Both the position numbers and the translations under genes were made by a program. Source: Exiguobacterium sp. s124 (GTDB lineage Bacteria > Bacillota > Bacilli > Exiguobacteriales > Exiguobacteriaceae). From it: a DNA stretch of 64,000 bases. Positions 8,542 to 17,772 of this stretch are shown here, piece by piece. The DNA is taken from the NCBI RefSeq assembly GCF_018617485.1, contig NZ_JACSKH010000002.1, forward strand, positions 186,001 to 250,000. Reading direction: 5' to 3'. The notes beneath the pieces are model-generated. The model was not told the origin of the DNA. It saw only the letters and a list, made by a program, of their open reading frames with translations, and ran no database searches. Positions within the stretch are counted from its first letter, which is position 1. Every line of letters begins with the position of its first letter.

Positions 8542-8596
8542 TGAGTATAAGATCAAACGTCTTTCAGGCAATTCCTGAAAACGAATAGTTTGTTTC

Positions 8597-8625
8597 AGTA
8601 TAGTTGATTTGTCTCCAATATTCAA
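8597..8625 (-). promoter_or_regulatory. Sigma-A promoter of the CNNM gene
   Basis: Minus strand TTGAAT (8620-8625), 17-bp spacer, TATACT (8597-8602). A perfect inverted repeat TTTCAGG/CCTGAAA (8562-8580) falls in the leader and may be an operator. Confidence 0.6.
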
Positions 8626-8697
8626 AATGCAGCCAATCATGTTTGATGAAGAGGGGAATGCGGGAACTAAACCCGAGAAGATGAAGGAGGAATTGAT

Positions 8698-9495
8698 ATG
8701 GCAAACTATCCAGAGTTAAAAGGAAAAGTCGCAGTCATCACGGGGAGTTCGAAAGGTCTCGGCCGAGCCATCGGGGAACGCTATGCGAAGGAAGGGATGA
8801 GCGTTGTCCTGAACTATCGCAGCAGTGAGAAAGAGATGGAGGAAGTCATCCGTGCAATCGAGGCGGGTGGCGGGAAAGCCGTCGCCGTGAAAGGAGACGT
8901 CTCGGAAGAAGGACTCGCGGAGAAGATGATTGAGAAAGCTATCTCTGAGTTTGGGAAGATGGATATCTTCGTCAACAATGCCGGCGTACAAGTCGAAGCG
9001 AAAACGCATGAGATGGAATTCGATAATTGGAAGAAGATTATCGACGTCAACTTGAACGGTACGTTCCTTGGTGTGCGTGCTGCCTTGAAATACTTTGTTG
9101 AACATGAAATCGAAGGCAATATCATTAATATGTCTTCCGTTCACGAAGTCATTCCGCGTCCGGGCTACACACATTACGCAGCAAGTAAGGGCGGCGTAAA
9201 AATGTTCACAAAATCAGTCGCTCTCGAATATGCACCGAACCACATTCGTATCAATGCGATCGCACCAGGTGCAATCGATACGCCAATCAACGAAGAGACG
9301 ATGAGCGACCCGGAAGAGAAGAAAGGGCTGGAGGCACTTATCCCATCTCACGTCATTGGGAAGCCAGAGCAGATTGCCGCCGTTGCCGCTTGGCTCGCAT
9401 CAGATGAATCGTCCTATGTGACCGGTACAACAATCTTTGCGGATGGTGGACTATCGCTTTATCCATCATTCGGTCCAGAGAATAAAGTTCAATAA
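8698..9495 (+). CDS. gdh: Glucose 1-dehydrogenase-like SDR oxidoreductase
   Basis: Classical short-chain dehydrogenase of 265 aa, closest in pattern to the NAD(P)-dependent glucose 1-dehydrogenases of Bacillus. The cofactor loop TGSSKGLG is at 15-22, NNAG near 93, catalytic Ser147 in NMSS, and Tyr160/Lys164 in YAASK. The C-terminal part (SSYVTGTTIFADGGLSLYP) is typical of this group. ATG 8698 follows GAAGGAGGAATTG. The gene stands alone, divergent from the CNNM gene. Glucose specificity comes from family resemblance only. Confidence 0.8.
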   Translation: MANYPELKGKVAVITGSSKGLGRAIGERYAKEGMSVVLNYRSSEKEMEEVIRAIEAGGGKAVAVKGDVSEEGLAEKMIEKAISEFGKMDIFVNNAGVQVEAKTHEMEFDNWKKIIDVNLNGTFLGVRAALKYFVEHEIEGNIINMSSVHEVIPRPGYTHYAASKGGVKMFTKSVALEYAPNHIRINAIAPGAIDTPINEETMSDPEEKKGLEALIPSHVIGKPEQIAAVAAWLASDESSYVTGTTIFADGGLSLYPSFGPENKVQ

Positions 9496-9503
9496 GGAAG
9501 TTA

Positions 9504-9530
9504 AAAGAGGGGGACACACCTCTCTTTTTT
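9504..9530 (+). terminator. Terminator after gdh
   Basis: AAAGAGGGG / CCTCTCTTT stem (one G-U pair) with a short loop and a T6 run. Confidence 0.75.
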
Positions 9531-9577
9531 GTTTGATTGCAAGTTCTTTACGTGTCGTATAAGCTAATGGAGATTGT

Positions 9578-9591
9578 TGTAATCGCTTAAA
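9578..9591 (+). promoter_or_regulatory. cre-like CcpA site upstream of the mannosylglycerate cluster
   Basis: TGTAATCGCTTAAA matches the catabolite-responsive element TGWAANCGNTNWCA with one mismatch. It lies about 20 bp before a TATAAT (9611-9616). CcpA control of a PTS sugar operon would be expected; no binding evidence. Confidence 0.4.
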
Positions 9592-9676
9592 TGAAAGAGT
9601 GATACATGTATATAATTTATTTTATATTTAATGCAAATGAAAAATGAGTAGGATTATTGTGTTTCGGGAGGAGATT

Positions 9677-10402
9677 ATGCTTCATTTTAATGATCGGATT
9701 CTAAATTTTGAGCATCTGTTAAATGATACAGACGATCAAATCATAGAATATATTCAGGCCAATTTTGAAGATGTAACCCATATGTCAGTACAATCATTGG
9801 CTACTCAAATGTTTACGGTACCAAATACGATTATTCGTTTATCGCGAAAGCTTGGATACGATGGATTTTCACACATGAAAACGGCCATGAAGGAAGAATT
9901 GCGCGAACTAGAAGAGTTAGATGCGATGCAAAACATTAAAAAAACACATGCTTTGCTAAGTCATCAGAAAATACAAACGTTTAATATGATGATTCACCAA
10001 TCTTCTCGTGTCATCGTATATGGAATAGGTGACTCGGCTATTTACTGCGAATATCTAATGAATGGATTAAGAACAGTAAACAAGAAGTGTGAATTCTATC
10101 TTCATCGTCATAATATGCTGACAGAACTTGAAACTTTAACAAGTAAGGACTTGTTAATATTTATTTCCGTTTCGGGTGAAACGAGTCAATTGATTGAGCT
10201 GGCACATCTCGCAAAACAGCGTCATGTCCGAACGGTTGCTATTACTCATTTATGCGACAATACCTTGCAGAGAGAATCCTCATATTCATTATATTTTTCA
10301 TCCCCTCCAATCTACAGTCATCATCATAACATTACGGACCCTACACCTATTTTTTATCTATTAAGACACATCCTTGAAGATTATTGGAAATCGTATAAAT
10401 GA
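9677..10402 (+). CDS. RpiR family regulator of the mannosylglycerate operon
   Basis: 241-aa regulator. An N-terminal HTH_6 domain (VTHMSVQSLATQMFTVPNTIIRLSRKLGYDGF) is followed by a SIS sugar-phosphate-binding domain (SRVIVYGIGDSAIYCEYL and LLIFISVSGETSQLIELAHLA). RpiR proteins sense phosphosugars, so mannose 6-phosphate or phosphorylated mannosylglycerate are plausible effectors. ATG 9677 with GGGAGGAG at 9666-9673 is preferred to the in-frame ATG at 9644, which lacks a ribosome site. It precedes the PTS gene on the same strand, separated by a terminator hairpin. In E. coli the equivalent regulator MngR is a GntR protein, so regulator exchange is inferred. Confidence 0.85.
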   Translation: MLHFNDRILNFEHLLNDTDDQIIEYIQANFEDVTHMSVQSLATQMFTVPNTIIRLSRKLGYDGFSHMKTAMKEELRELEELDAMQNIKKTHALLSHQKIQTFNMMIHQSSRVIVYGIGDSAIYCEYLMNGLRTVNKKCEFYLHRHNMLTELETLTSKDLLIFISVSGETSQLIELAHLAKQRHVRTVAITHLCDNTLQRESSYSLYFSSPPIYSHHHNITDPTPIFYLLRHILEDYWKSYK

Positions 10403-10448
10403 TGTGTATAAATACACATGAAAACCCTTACATGAATAGAGTTTGTGC

Positions 10449-10481
10449 AAAAAAGAGAAGAATCATTCTTCTCTTTTTTTT
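10449..10481 (+). terminator. Terminator or attenuator between the RpiR gene and mngA
   Basis: AAAAAAGAGAAG and CTTCTCTTTTTT pair perfectly around a short loop and end in a T-run. It would end the regulator transcript or reduce read-through into the PTS operon. Confidence 0.8.
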
Positions 10482-10536
10482 GTTGATACACTTGGCATAT
10501 AGAAAGTTATTCATTCTCATAAGGAGGACAGAAGTT

Positions 10537-12465
10537 ATGCAACTGAGAGAGAGCACAGACGTTTCATTGTTGAATGTTGAACAATCCTTCTCCTCAAAAG
10601 AAGAAGCGATTCGTTTTTTAATCAAACAACTTAAGCAAAATGGCAATATCACGTCCGAATCAACATTTTATCAAGCAGTGATGGAGCGTGAAGCATTATC
10701 GCCGACAGGATTTGAAGGAGGACTTGCAATTCCTCATGGAAAGTCAGATGCAGTTGTAAAAGCTGGTTTTGCTATCGCCACCCTTAAACAACCAATCGAT
10801 GACTGGGAAAGTGTTGACCCTACCAATCGAGTCAATCTTGTCATTTTGTTGGCCATTCCTACTGCTGAAGCAGGATCTACTCACTTGTCGCTATTATCAG
10901 AATTTGTTATTCGTCTGACTGACACGGCATATAAGAATCGTTTATTACAAGCGAAATCTCCAGAAGAGATGCTTGTTCGATTAGATGAAACGGAAGAGAA
11001 AGAGAATTCGATTTCATCAAATGAAAATCAAAAGTTAGTTTTGGGCGTCACAGCCTGTCCTGCCGGCATCGCTCATACGTATATGGCGGCAGAAGCTCTA
11101 GTAAAAGCGGGTCAAGAACTTGGCGTGAAAGTCAAAGTCGAGAAGCAGGGTGCGAACGGGATTGAGGATCGCCACTCGACAAAAGATTTAGAAAGTGCTG
11201 AAGCTGTTATCTTTGCTGTGGACGTTTCCGTAAAAGAAGAAGAACGTTTCAGTCATTTGCCGAAAGTAAAAACGTCAGTCGCATCACCGCTTCGTAATGC
11301 AAAACAATTAGTGCAAAAAGCATTAAATAAAGGCGAAAGTGAAGCGCGCGGTGAGTTCAAAGAAGTTTCGGCTACGCATACTGAAGAAGATGGTCAGTCA
11401 TGGAAGACAGAAGTGAAAAATTCACTGCTTACTGGGATTTCTCATATTATACCGGTCATCGTCGCCGGGGGAATGACGCTTGCGGTCGCGGTCTTTATCG
11501 CCCAAATTTTTGATTTACAGGCGCTTTATGCTGAAGAAGGCTCATGGTTGTGGTTGTTAAGACAATTAGGTGGATCGCTCTTAGGTCAACTTATGATTCC
11601 AATCCTTGCAGCATACATGGCGTATTCGATTGCAGATAAACCGGCGCTAGGTCCAGGTTTTGCTGCTGGTGTTGCCGCGAACTTAATTGGTAGTGGTTTC
11701 TTAGGTGGGATGCTCGGTGGTTTGTTAGCGGGTTACTTCCTTAAGTATTTAAAAGCGAAAATACAACCAAAAGGTACATTTGCAGGATTCATTAGTTTCT
11801 GGGTGTACCCAGTAGTAGGAACATTAGTCGTCGGTTCCATTATGTTGTTCGTCATTGGTCGACCACTTGCGGCGCTAAACACAGGATTGCTCGAATGGTT
11901 AAGTGGTTTAGAAGGAGCAAATGCGCTCTTACTTGGAGCGATTATCGGAGCCATGGTCTCGTTTGACTTAGGTGGTCCAATCAACAAAGCGGCATATACG
12001 TTCTGTATCGGTGCGATGGCAAGCGGGAACTTTATCCCGTATGCGGCATTCGCTTCGGTCAAGATGGTTTCTGCTTTCTCGGTCACATTGGCAACGCGTT
12101 TAGGTAGAACATTGTTCACACGTGAAGAACGTGAAATTGGGAAACAGACTTGGTTACTCGGACTTGCCGGTATTACAGAAGGGGCTATTCCATTCATGAT
12201 CAATGACCCACTCCGAGTGATTCCGTCACTCGTTGCGGGTTCAGCCGTGACGGGCGCAATCGTTGCATATTTTGGGATCGGATTGAACGTTCCGGGAGCA
12301 GGGATTTTCTCATTAGCACTACTTCAAGGTCCACCGTTGTTCTTCGCGGCAACGATTTGGTTGGGAGCAGCATTAGTAGGGGCTGCAATCTCTACATTCC
12401 TTCTCTTGTATACACGGAGACACAAAGTTCAAAAGCAGTTGAAAGCGGAGAAAGAAGCAGCATAA
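10537..12465 (+). CDS. mngA: PTS EIIABC, 2-O-alpha-mannosyl-D-glycerate specific (fructose family)
   Basis: 642-aa fused PTS permease of the fructose-mannitol family. EIIA spans about 1-150 with the phosphorylated His67 in AIPHGKS. EIIB spans about 165-265 with Cys174 in TACPAGIAHTYMAAEAL. EIIC spans about 290-635 with many membrane helices and GALTFCIG-like segments (SFDLGGPINKAAYTF). ATG 10537 follows AAGGAGGA; the open frame to 10399 lacks a ribosome site and crosses the terminator. Fructose-family EIIs are hard to tell apart, but the next gene is a clear MngB-type mannosidase, so mannosylglycerate is the inferred substrate, imported and phosphorylated on mannose C6. Confidence 0.85.
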   Translation: MQLRESTDVSLLNVEQSFSSKEEAIRFLIKQLKQNGNITSESTFYQAVMEREALSPTGFEGGLAIPHGKSDAVVKAGFAIATLKQPIDDWESVDPTNRVNLVILLAIPTAEAGSTHLSLLSEFVIRLTDTAYKNRLLQAKSPEEMLVRLDETEEKENSISSNENQKLVLGVTACPAGIAHTYMAAEALVKAGQELGVKVKVEKQGANGIEDRHSTKDLESAEAVIFAVDVSVKEEERFSHLPKVKTSVASPLRNAKQLVQKALNKGESEARGEFKEVSATHTEEDGQSWKTEVKNSLLTGISHIIPVIVAGGMTLAVAVFIAQIFDLQALYAEEGSWLWLLRQLGGSLLGQLMIPILAAYMAYSIADKPALGPGFAAGVAANLIGSGFLGGMLGGLLAGYFLKYLKAKIQPKGTFAGFISFWVYPVVGTLVVGSIMLFVIGRPLAALNTGLLEWLSGLEGANALLLGAIIGAMVSFDLGGPINKAAYTFCIGAMASGNFIPYAAFASVKMVSAFSVTLATRLGRTLFTREEREIGKQTWLLGLAGITEGAIPFMINDPLRVIPSLVAGSAVTGAIVAYFGIGLNVPGAGIFSLALLQGPPLFFAATIWLGAALVGAAISTFLLLYTRRHKVQKQLKAEKEAA

Positions 12466-12478
12466 AGGAGAGATAGAA

Positions 12479-15091
12479 ATGAAACAGGTTCATGTGGTTC
12501 CACATATGCATTGGGATCGTGAATGGTACTTCTCCACAGAAGAGTCAAGAATTCTGTTGGTGAATAACTTAGAAGAAATTATGCATCGTTTGGAAACAGA
12601 TGAGCACTATCCGTATTACGTGTTAGATGGACAAACGTCTATTTTAGAAGATTATTTGGCCGTAAAGCCGGAGAATCGTGAGCGGATTAAACGCCTCGTT
12701 CAGGCGAACAAGTTGATCATCGGACCTTGGTATACACAGACGGATGAGATGATTGTTGGGGCAGAATCAATAGTTCGAAACTTGCTATACGGTATTAAAG
12801 ACTCTAAAGAGTTTGGACCCCATATGGAAATCGGATATCTGCCTGATTCCTTTGGTCAATCTGCTCAAATGCCAATGATTTTGAATGGTTTCGGGATCAA
12901 GCGCTCCATCTTTTGGCGTGGAACGTCGGAACGTCATGGGACAAACAAGACTGAATTCTACTGGGAATCGAAAGATGGATCGAACGTATTGGTTCAATTG
13001 ATGCCACTCGGTTATGCAATCGGAAAGTATTTGCCTACCGAACCAGAGGCGTTAAAGAAACGCATGGACAAATATTTGCCAGTACTTGATCGCGGAGCCA
13101 CAGGTGAAAACCTTCTCCTTCCAAATGGTCATGACCAGATGCCGATTCAGCAAAATATTACGGAAGTGCTCACCGAACTGCATCGTTTGTATCCTGAACG
13201 TGAATTTTTCTTGAGTCGCTATGAAAAAGTGTTTGAGCAACTCGAGAAACAGTTGAATCTTCCGACGATTAGCGGCGAATTTCTCGATGGAAAATACATG
13301 CGGGTTCACCGAAGTATCTATTCAACTCGAATGGATATCAAAACGATGAACGCCATCATTGAGAACAAGTTGACGAACACGCTCGAACCATTGATGAGTT
13401 TAGCGTATTCCCTCGGCATTGAATATCATCACGGTTTGATCGAATTGATTTGGAAAGAAATCATGAAAAATCATGCCCATGACAGCATCGGTTGCTGTTG
13501 TTCGGATAAAGTCCATGCTGAAATCTTCAACCGTTTCTTCATCGCAAACGAAAAAACAGATCAATTGATCACATTCTATAAACGTAGAATTGTGGATTCG
13601 ATTGACACGAAACGAACAGAAGATAGATTGACGTTCTTTAATTTGAGAAGCATTGCCGAAGAACGTGTGATTCGGACGGAAGTCATCACAAAGTTTGAAT
13701 CATTCCGCTTAGAAACAGAAGACGGAACGGAAGTACCTTATGAATTGATTCAAAAAGAAATCATTGATCCAGGCTTGATTGATCGCCAAATCGTTCACTA
13801 CGGCAACTATGATCCGTTTTACAAGTATACAATCGAAGTTCGACGTGAATTGGCAGCACTTAGCTATGAAACCGTATTTGTAGTATCAGAGTCGACGCCA
13901 ACAGTTGTAGAAGAGACGACAGTATTTGGTCCACAACTGATTGAAACAAAAGTCTATGACATCACGGTCAAAGAAAATGGAACTATCGATTTGCTGGATA
14001 AACGATCGGGCGTATTGCACCGAGATTTGTTGTGGCTCGAAGATAGTGGAGATGATGGAGATGAATATGACTATTCTCCGCTCGCAGGAGACAATCCGAT
14101 CACGACACAATCGAGTCGTCCGATCATTCAAACGACGAGCACATCCAACCGAACAGTTGTCACGATTTCACATGATATGAAGATCCCGCGTGATTTGATG
14201 GAACGAAAAGATGGGCGACTGACGAATCTATTGAAGGTTTCACTTGAATTGGTCATTGAACAAAATGATTCAACAATTGGACTCAAAGTAGTCGTGGATA
14301 ATGACGCAAATGATCATCGCCTTCGCCTTTGTTTGCCAACTTCTGTCCAAACGAATGTTTCGTTTTCCGACAATCAGTTCGGTGAAATCAAACGACCGTT
14401 CATCGATGATGCAATTCATGTATGGGAAGAAGAAGGATGGAATGAACGACCGGACGGAATTTTCCCGATGTTGTCTTATGTGGGATTACAAGAAGAATCA
14501 GGAAATGGAATGGGTGTCATTACGAACAGCTCACGTGAGTTTGAAGTAATAGAAGAAGGTGAATCGACACTAGCCATCACCTTGTTCCGAAGTGTAGGCG
14601 TGTTAGGTAAAGAAGAGCTTGTTCGACGACCTGGGCGACCATCTGGAATCAAATTATCGACACCGGATTCCCAGATGATTGGAACGTATACGTTTGACCT
14701 TGCATTCACATCATTGGATGGAACTGAACGTCTCTCTGACTTGGCGAAACGTCATCTTACACCGATTGTGACCTATAACAAAATTCCGCATGATGCGATG
14801 AAGCTTAACCCTACCGGACTTTGCTTAAACGCCTCTGCATCGCTTTTTGAAATGGCTGAAAATGGGTTATTGATGAGCACTTTGAAGAAAGCAGAGAACG
14901 AAAAAGCGTTACTGTTGCGTGTGTATAACCCGACTGAACATACGATTCCTCTCATGTTTACGAAAGTAGACTTTGATTCATTCACTGAAGTCAATTTGAA
15001 TGAAGAACCGGTTCGAGACATTACTGAGGTCGTGTCAAACAATCAGTTTAATATCTTACCGAATCAAGTGAAGTCCATCTTGATGAAATAA
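12479..15091 (+). CDS. mngB: Alpha-mannosidase GH38 (mannosylglycerate hydrolase)
   Basis: 870-aa cytoplasmic GH38 enzyme, very close in pattern to E. coli MngB. The N-terminal HMHWDREWYF gives zinc ligands His11 and Asp13. LPDSFGQSAQ supplies the probable nucleophile Asp123, and NHAHDSIGCCCSDKVH a further zinc ligand His334. Also shared are EYHHGLIE and DPGLIDRQIVHYGNYDPF. It should split 6-phospho-mannosylglycerate into mannose 6-phosphate and glycerate. The start follows AAAGGAGAG, 13 bp after mngA. A hairpin with a T-run follows the gene before the glycerate kinase, so downstream expression may be lower. Confidence 0.9.
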   Translation: MKQVHVVPHMHWDREWYFSTEESRILLVNNLEEIMHRLETDEHYPYYVLDGQTSILEDYLAVKPENRERIKRLVQANKLIIGPWYTQTDEMIVGAESIVRNLLYGIKDSKEFGPHMEIGYLPDSFGQSAQMPMILNGFGIKRSIFWRGTSERHGTNKTEFYWESKDGSNVLVQLMPLGYAIGKYLPTEPEALKKRMDKYLPVLDRGATGENLLLPNGHDQMPIQQNITEVLTELHRLYPEREFFLSRYEKVFEQLEKQLNLPTISGEFLDGKYMRVHRSIYSTRMDIKTMNAIIENKLTNTLEPLMSLAYSLGIEYHHGLIELIWKEIMKNHAHDSIGCCCSDKVHAEIFNRFFIANEKTDQLITFYKRRIVDSIDTKRTEDRLTFFNLRSIAEERVIRTEVITKFESFRLETEDGTEVPYELIQKEIIDPGLIDRQIVHYGNYDPFYKYTIEVRRELAALSYETVFVVSESTPTVVEETTVFGPQLIETKVYDITVKENGTIDLLDKRSGVLHRDLLWLEDSGDDGDEYDYSPLAGDNPITTQSSRPIIQTTSTSNRTVVTISHDMKIPRDLMERKDGRLTNLLKVSLELVIEQNDSTIGLKVVVDNDANDHRLRLCLPTSVQTNVSFSDNQFGEIKRPFIDDAIHVWEEEGWNERPDGIFPMLSYVGLQEESGNGMGVITNSSREFEVIEEGESTLAITLFRSVGVLGKEELVRRPGRPSGIKLSTPDSQMIGTYTFDLAFTSLDGTERLSDLAKRHLTPIVTYNKIPHDAMKLNPTGLCLNASASLFEMAENGLLMSTLKKAENEKALLLRVYNPTEHTIPLMFTKVDFDSFTEVNLNEEPVRDITEVVSNNQFNILPNQVKSILMK

Positions 15092-15095
15092 AACG

Positions 15096-15133
15096 AATCA
15101 GGACATGGATGATCCGTGTCCTGATTGATTTTT
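15096..15133 (+). terminator. Internal hairpin between mngB and the glycerate kinase
   Basis: AATCAGGACA / TGTCCTGATT with an inner GGA/TCC pairing, then GATTTTT. It looks like an intrinsic terminator inside the operon and would cause partial termination. Confidence 0.65.
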
Positions 15134-15150
15134 ATACGGAGGGAATCAAC

Positions 15151-16311
15151 ATGTCTGTATTAGTAGCACTTGATTCATTCAAAGGAAGTCTGACATCCGA
15201 ACAAGCTAACCAAGCTGTAAAAGATGGAATCCGAATGGTCAATCCAAATGAACGCATTGATCTTTTGACAGTTGCAGATGGAGGAGAAGGAACGGTCTCT
15301 GCATTACGACATGCATTACAACTCGAAAATCGGGAGCTTGAAGTACTTGATTCACGAAAAAAACAAGTGATGGCGATGTATGGAATCAATCGACAACATC
15401 AAACAGCGGTAATCGAAGTCTCGGCGGCGTGTGGATTACCTCAAGTTCCAATCGAAGAACGGAACGCGCGACTTGCGACATCTTATGGGGTCGGGCAACT
15501 CATCCTTGATGCAATCAAAGAAGGAAGTCGAACGATTTATGTCGGGTTAGGTGGGAGCGCAACAACGGATGGCGGATTCGGGATGTTACGTGCACTCGGA
15601 GGAATCTTCTTCGATGCTAAACAAAAAGAAGTCACTAACGTCGAAAACCTTCATTCTGTGGTTCGCAGTGATTTGTGTGAGCTTAAGAAGAGGTTAGAAG
15701 ACACAGAGATTGTTCTGGTCTGCGATGTAGAGAACCCATTTTACGGAGAGACCGGGGCAGCGTATGTATATGCACCACAGAAAGGTGCGACCCAAGAGGA
15801 CGTGTTGTTACTAGATGAGAGGTTGAAACATTTCGCAAAACTGATGGAACGAGATACAGGAGTGGATGTTCAATTATGTGTCGGAAGCGGTGCGGCGGGC
15901 GGAATTGCAGGAGCACTATACGCCTATGCCGGTGCTAAATATACATCCGGTGCAGAATTGGTGTTGTCGCTGAACGATGTTCCCGAACGAATTGCCAACT
16001 ACGCTTTAGTGATCTCGGGCGAAGGGAAAATCGATGAGCAAACCTTAAACGGAAAGCTTCCGTTGATGATTGGAAAGCTTGGAGCGAAAGAACAGATACC
16101 CGTAGTGTTACTTGGGGGAAGTGTCAACATCTCATTTGAAAAGTTACAACATACCTCCGTTCTCGCAGCACATTCCATCGCGTCGGGCCCAATGTCTCTC
16201 GAAGAGTTAATGAAACCAAAAGTCGCTTATGAACATCTTAAACAGACGGCGGCACATTGCTATGCTACTTTCCAAGCCAGAAAGGAAGGGAACAATGATT
16301 CTAAAAGTTGA
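15151..16311 (+). CDS. glxK: Glycerate kinase
   Basis: 386-aa glycerate kinase of the GarK/GlxK family. The start SVLVALDSFKGSLTSEQANQAV, the glycine loop IYVGLGGSATTDGGFGMLRALGG, CVGSGAAGGIAGALYAY and VISGEGKIDEQTLNGKLP are family signatures. It would phosphorylate the glycerate released by MngB to 2- or 3-phosphoglycerate and so feed glycolysis; GarK-type enzymes usually make the 2-phosphate. ATG 15151 with GGAGGGAATC upstream is preferred to the longer frame from 15109, which starts inside the hairpin. It overlaps the next gene by 17 bp. Confidence 0.9.
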   Translation: MSVLVALDSFKGSLTSEQANQAVKDGIRMVNPNERIDLLTVADGGEGTVSALRHALQLENRELEVLDSRKKQVMAMYGINRQHQTAVIEVSAACGLPQVPIEERNARLATSYGVGQLILDAIKEGSRTIYVGLGGSATTDGGFGMLRALGGIFFDAKQKEVTNVENLHSVVRSDLCELKKRLEDTEIVLVCDVENPFYGETGAAYVYAPQKGATQEDVLLLDERLKHFAKLMERDTGVDVQLCVGSGAAGGIAGALYAYAGAKYTSGAELVLSLNDVPERIANYALVISGEGKIDEQTLNGKLPLMIGKLGAKEQIPVVLLGGSVNISFEKLQHTSVLAAHSIASGPMSLEELMKPKVAYEHLKQTAAHCYATFQARKEGNNDSKS

Positions 16312-17230
16312 ACCGGTATTTCAAGAGAGAATATGGGGCGGTAGAAAGTTAAGTACTCTCTTTAACTATAAAATTCCAGATGGAAATATTGGGGAATGTT
16401 GGGGAATCTCGGCGCATCCGAACGGCATGAGCTACGTTTTGGCTGGAGAATATAAAGGAATGTCTCTAGCGGAGCTATGGAAAAATCACCGTTATTTATT
16501 CGGAGAGTACAAAAATGAAGAATTTCCTCTACTCATTAAATTGTTAGATGCGAGGGAGGATTTATCCGTACAAGTTCATCCAAACGACGATCAGGCACAA
16601 CGTTTAGAAGGTGAACCTTACGGAAAAACCGAATGTTGGTATGTGGTCGATGCAGAACCTGATGCGGAATTGATTCTTGGTCATCGTGCAAAAACAAAAT
16701 CAGAATTTTTGGAGCGGATTGAGCATGGCCAGTGGGATGACCTCTTATGTCGCATGCCGGTAAAAAAAGGTGATTTCATCTATGTTCCAAGTGGTACGAT
16801 TCACGCGATTGGAAAAGGAATCGTTATTCTTGAGACACAGCAGTCATCAGACACGACTTATCGGGTATATGATTTTGATCGTGTCGACGCGACGGGAAAT
16901 CTTAGAGAATTACATTTAGAAAAAGCATTAGCTGTCACGAACTTCCCGAATGAACAGGTAGTCATTGTCCCAGAAACAATAAAAGTTCCTGATGGCACAA
17001 TTACAACGTTGGTTGAAACGAATGAATTCAATGTCTATCATATGAATGTTCAGACAGGTTTCAATCTTTCGTCATTGAATCGTTTTCGACTCATATCGAT
17101 TTTAAAAGGGAATGGTCAAATCGATGGAGTGGATGTTCAACAAGGTGATCATCTCATCGTGACTGCACATCATCAATCGTTGTCGGTTGTTGGAACTATG
17201 GAGTGGATTACGAGTGATTGTATCCTGTAA
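16295..17230 (+). CDS. manA: Mannose-6-phosphate isomerase, class I
   Basis: 311-aa zinc enzyme that converts mannose 6-phosphate to fructose 6-phosphate. Visible motifs are FQERIWGGRKL, the metal-site region DLSVQVHPNDDQA with GKTECWYV, and VPSGTIHAIGKGI. Its length matches Bacillus ManA (about 315 aa). ATG 16295 follows AAGGAAGGG and lies inside the end of the kinase gene, showing translational coupling. It completes the mannosylglycerate pathway as last gene of the operon. Confidence 0.92.
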   Translation: MILKVEPVFQERIWGGRKLSTLFNYKIPDGNIGECWGISAHPNGMSYVLAGEYKGMSLAELWKNHRYLFGEYKNEEFPLLIKLLDAREDLSVQVHPNDDQAQRLEGEPYGKTECWYVVDAEPDAELILGHRAKTKSEFLERIEHGQWDDLLCRMPVKKGDFIYVPSGTIHAIGKGIVILETQQSSDTTYRVYDFDRVDATGNLRELHLEKALAVTNFPNEQVVIVPETIKVPDGTITTLVETNEFNVYHMNVQTGFNLSSLNRFRLISILKGNGQIDGVDVQQGDHLIVTAHHQSLSVVGTMEWITSDCIL

Positions 17231-17235
17231 GATTT

Positions 17236-17260
17236 AAGACATCGGAGACGGTGTCTTTTT
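17236..17260 (+). terminator. Terminator of the mannosylglycerate operon
   Basis: AAGACATCG-GAGA-CGGTGTCTT stem (one G-U pair) followed by T3. Confidence 0.75.
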
Positions 17261-17286
17261 GTGTTAGGAATGATGAGGAGGGAATC

Positions 17287-17655
17287 ATGAAAGAAGCAGA
17301 ATATAAGATTTTTTATTGTAATGTAGAGTTGGCGCTCGATGTGATGGGGGGGAAATGGAAACCACTTATCATCTATCACGTAGGCGGTGCTGGCGTGATC
17401 CGATTTGGAGAATTGAAACGTAAAATTCCGAACATCAATGAACGAGTACTCTCTCGTCAACTCAAAGAACTAGTAGAAGCAGATCTCTTGGCTAAAAAAA
17501 TATATGACGAAGTTCCACCACGTGCAGAATATTCTCTTAAGGAGGCTGGCGAAGCGCTCTTACCCATTTTAAAGCAATTAGGATCGTGGGGAAAAGATTA
17601 TCAAGATGAGCATCAATATGGAGAAATTTATTTCGAAGAAGAATATGACGCATAA
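17287..17655 (+). CDS. HxlR family transcriptional regulator
   Basis: 122-aa winged-helix regulator with the HxlR signature FYCNVELALDVMGGKWKPLIIYHV, then FGELKRKIPNINERVLSRQLKELVEADLL and YDEVPPRAEYSLKEAG. A conserved N-terminal Cys suggests sensing of reactive species, as in YodB/HypR-type members. ATG 17287 follows GAGGAGGGAATC. Next on the same strand is a nitroreductase, a usual HxlR target for quinone or disulfide stress; regulation is inferred from that. Confidence 0.85.
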   Translation: MKEAEYKIFYCNVELALDVMGGKWKPLIIYHVGGAGVIRFGELKRKIPNINERVLSRQLKELVEADLLAKKIYDEVPPRAEYSLKEAGEALLPILKQLGSWGKDYQDEHQYGEIYFEEEYDA

Positions 17656-17772
17656 CCGTAGTCTGTACAAAAGTGTCCGTACGGATAAAGAAGTCCGTAC
17701 TTGTAGGCGGGTAATATGAGTCCTATACTAGGCGCATATCAAGTTTTAAAAATCGAAAAAGGAAGTGTAGAT

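Noticed and set aside
8716-9174. 152-residue minus-strand frame inside gdh
   Set aside because: Fully antisense to a clear SDR gene, no ribosome site, no recognisable pattern.
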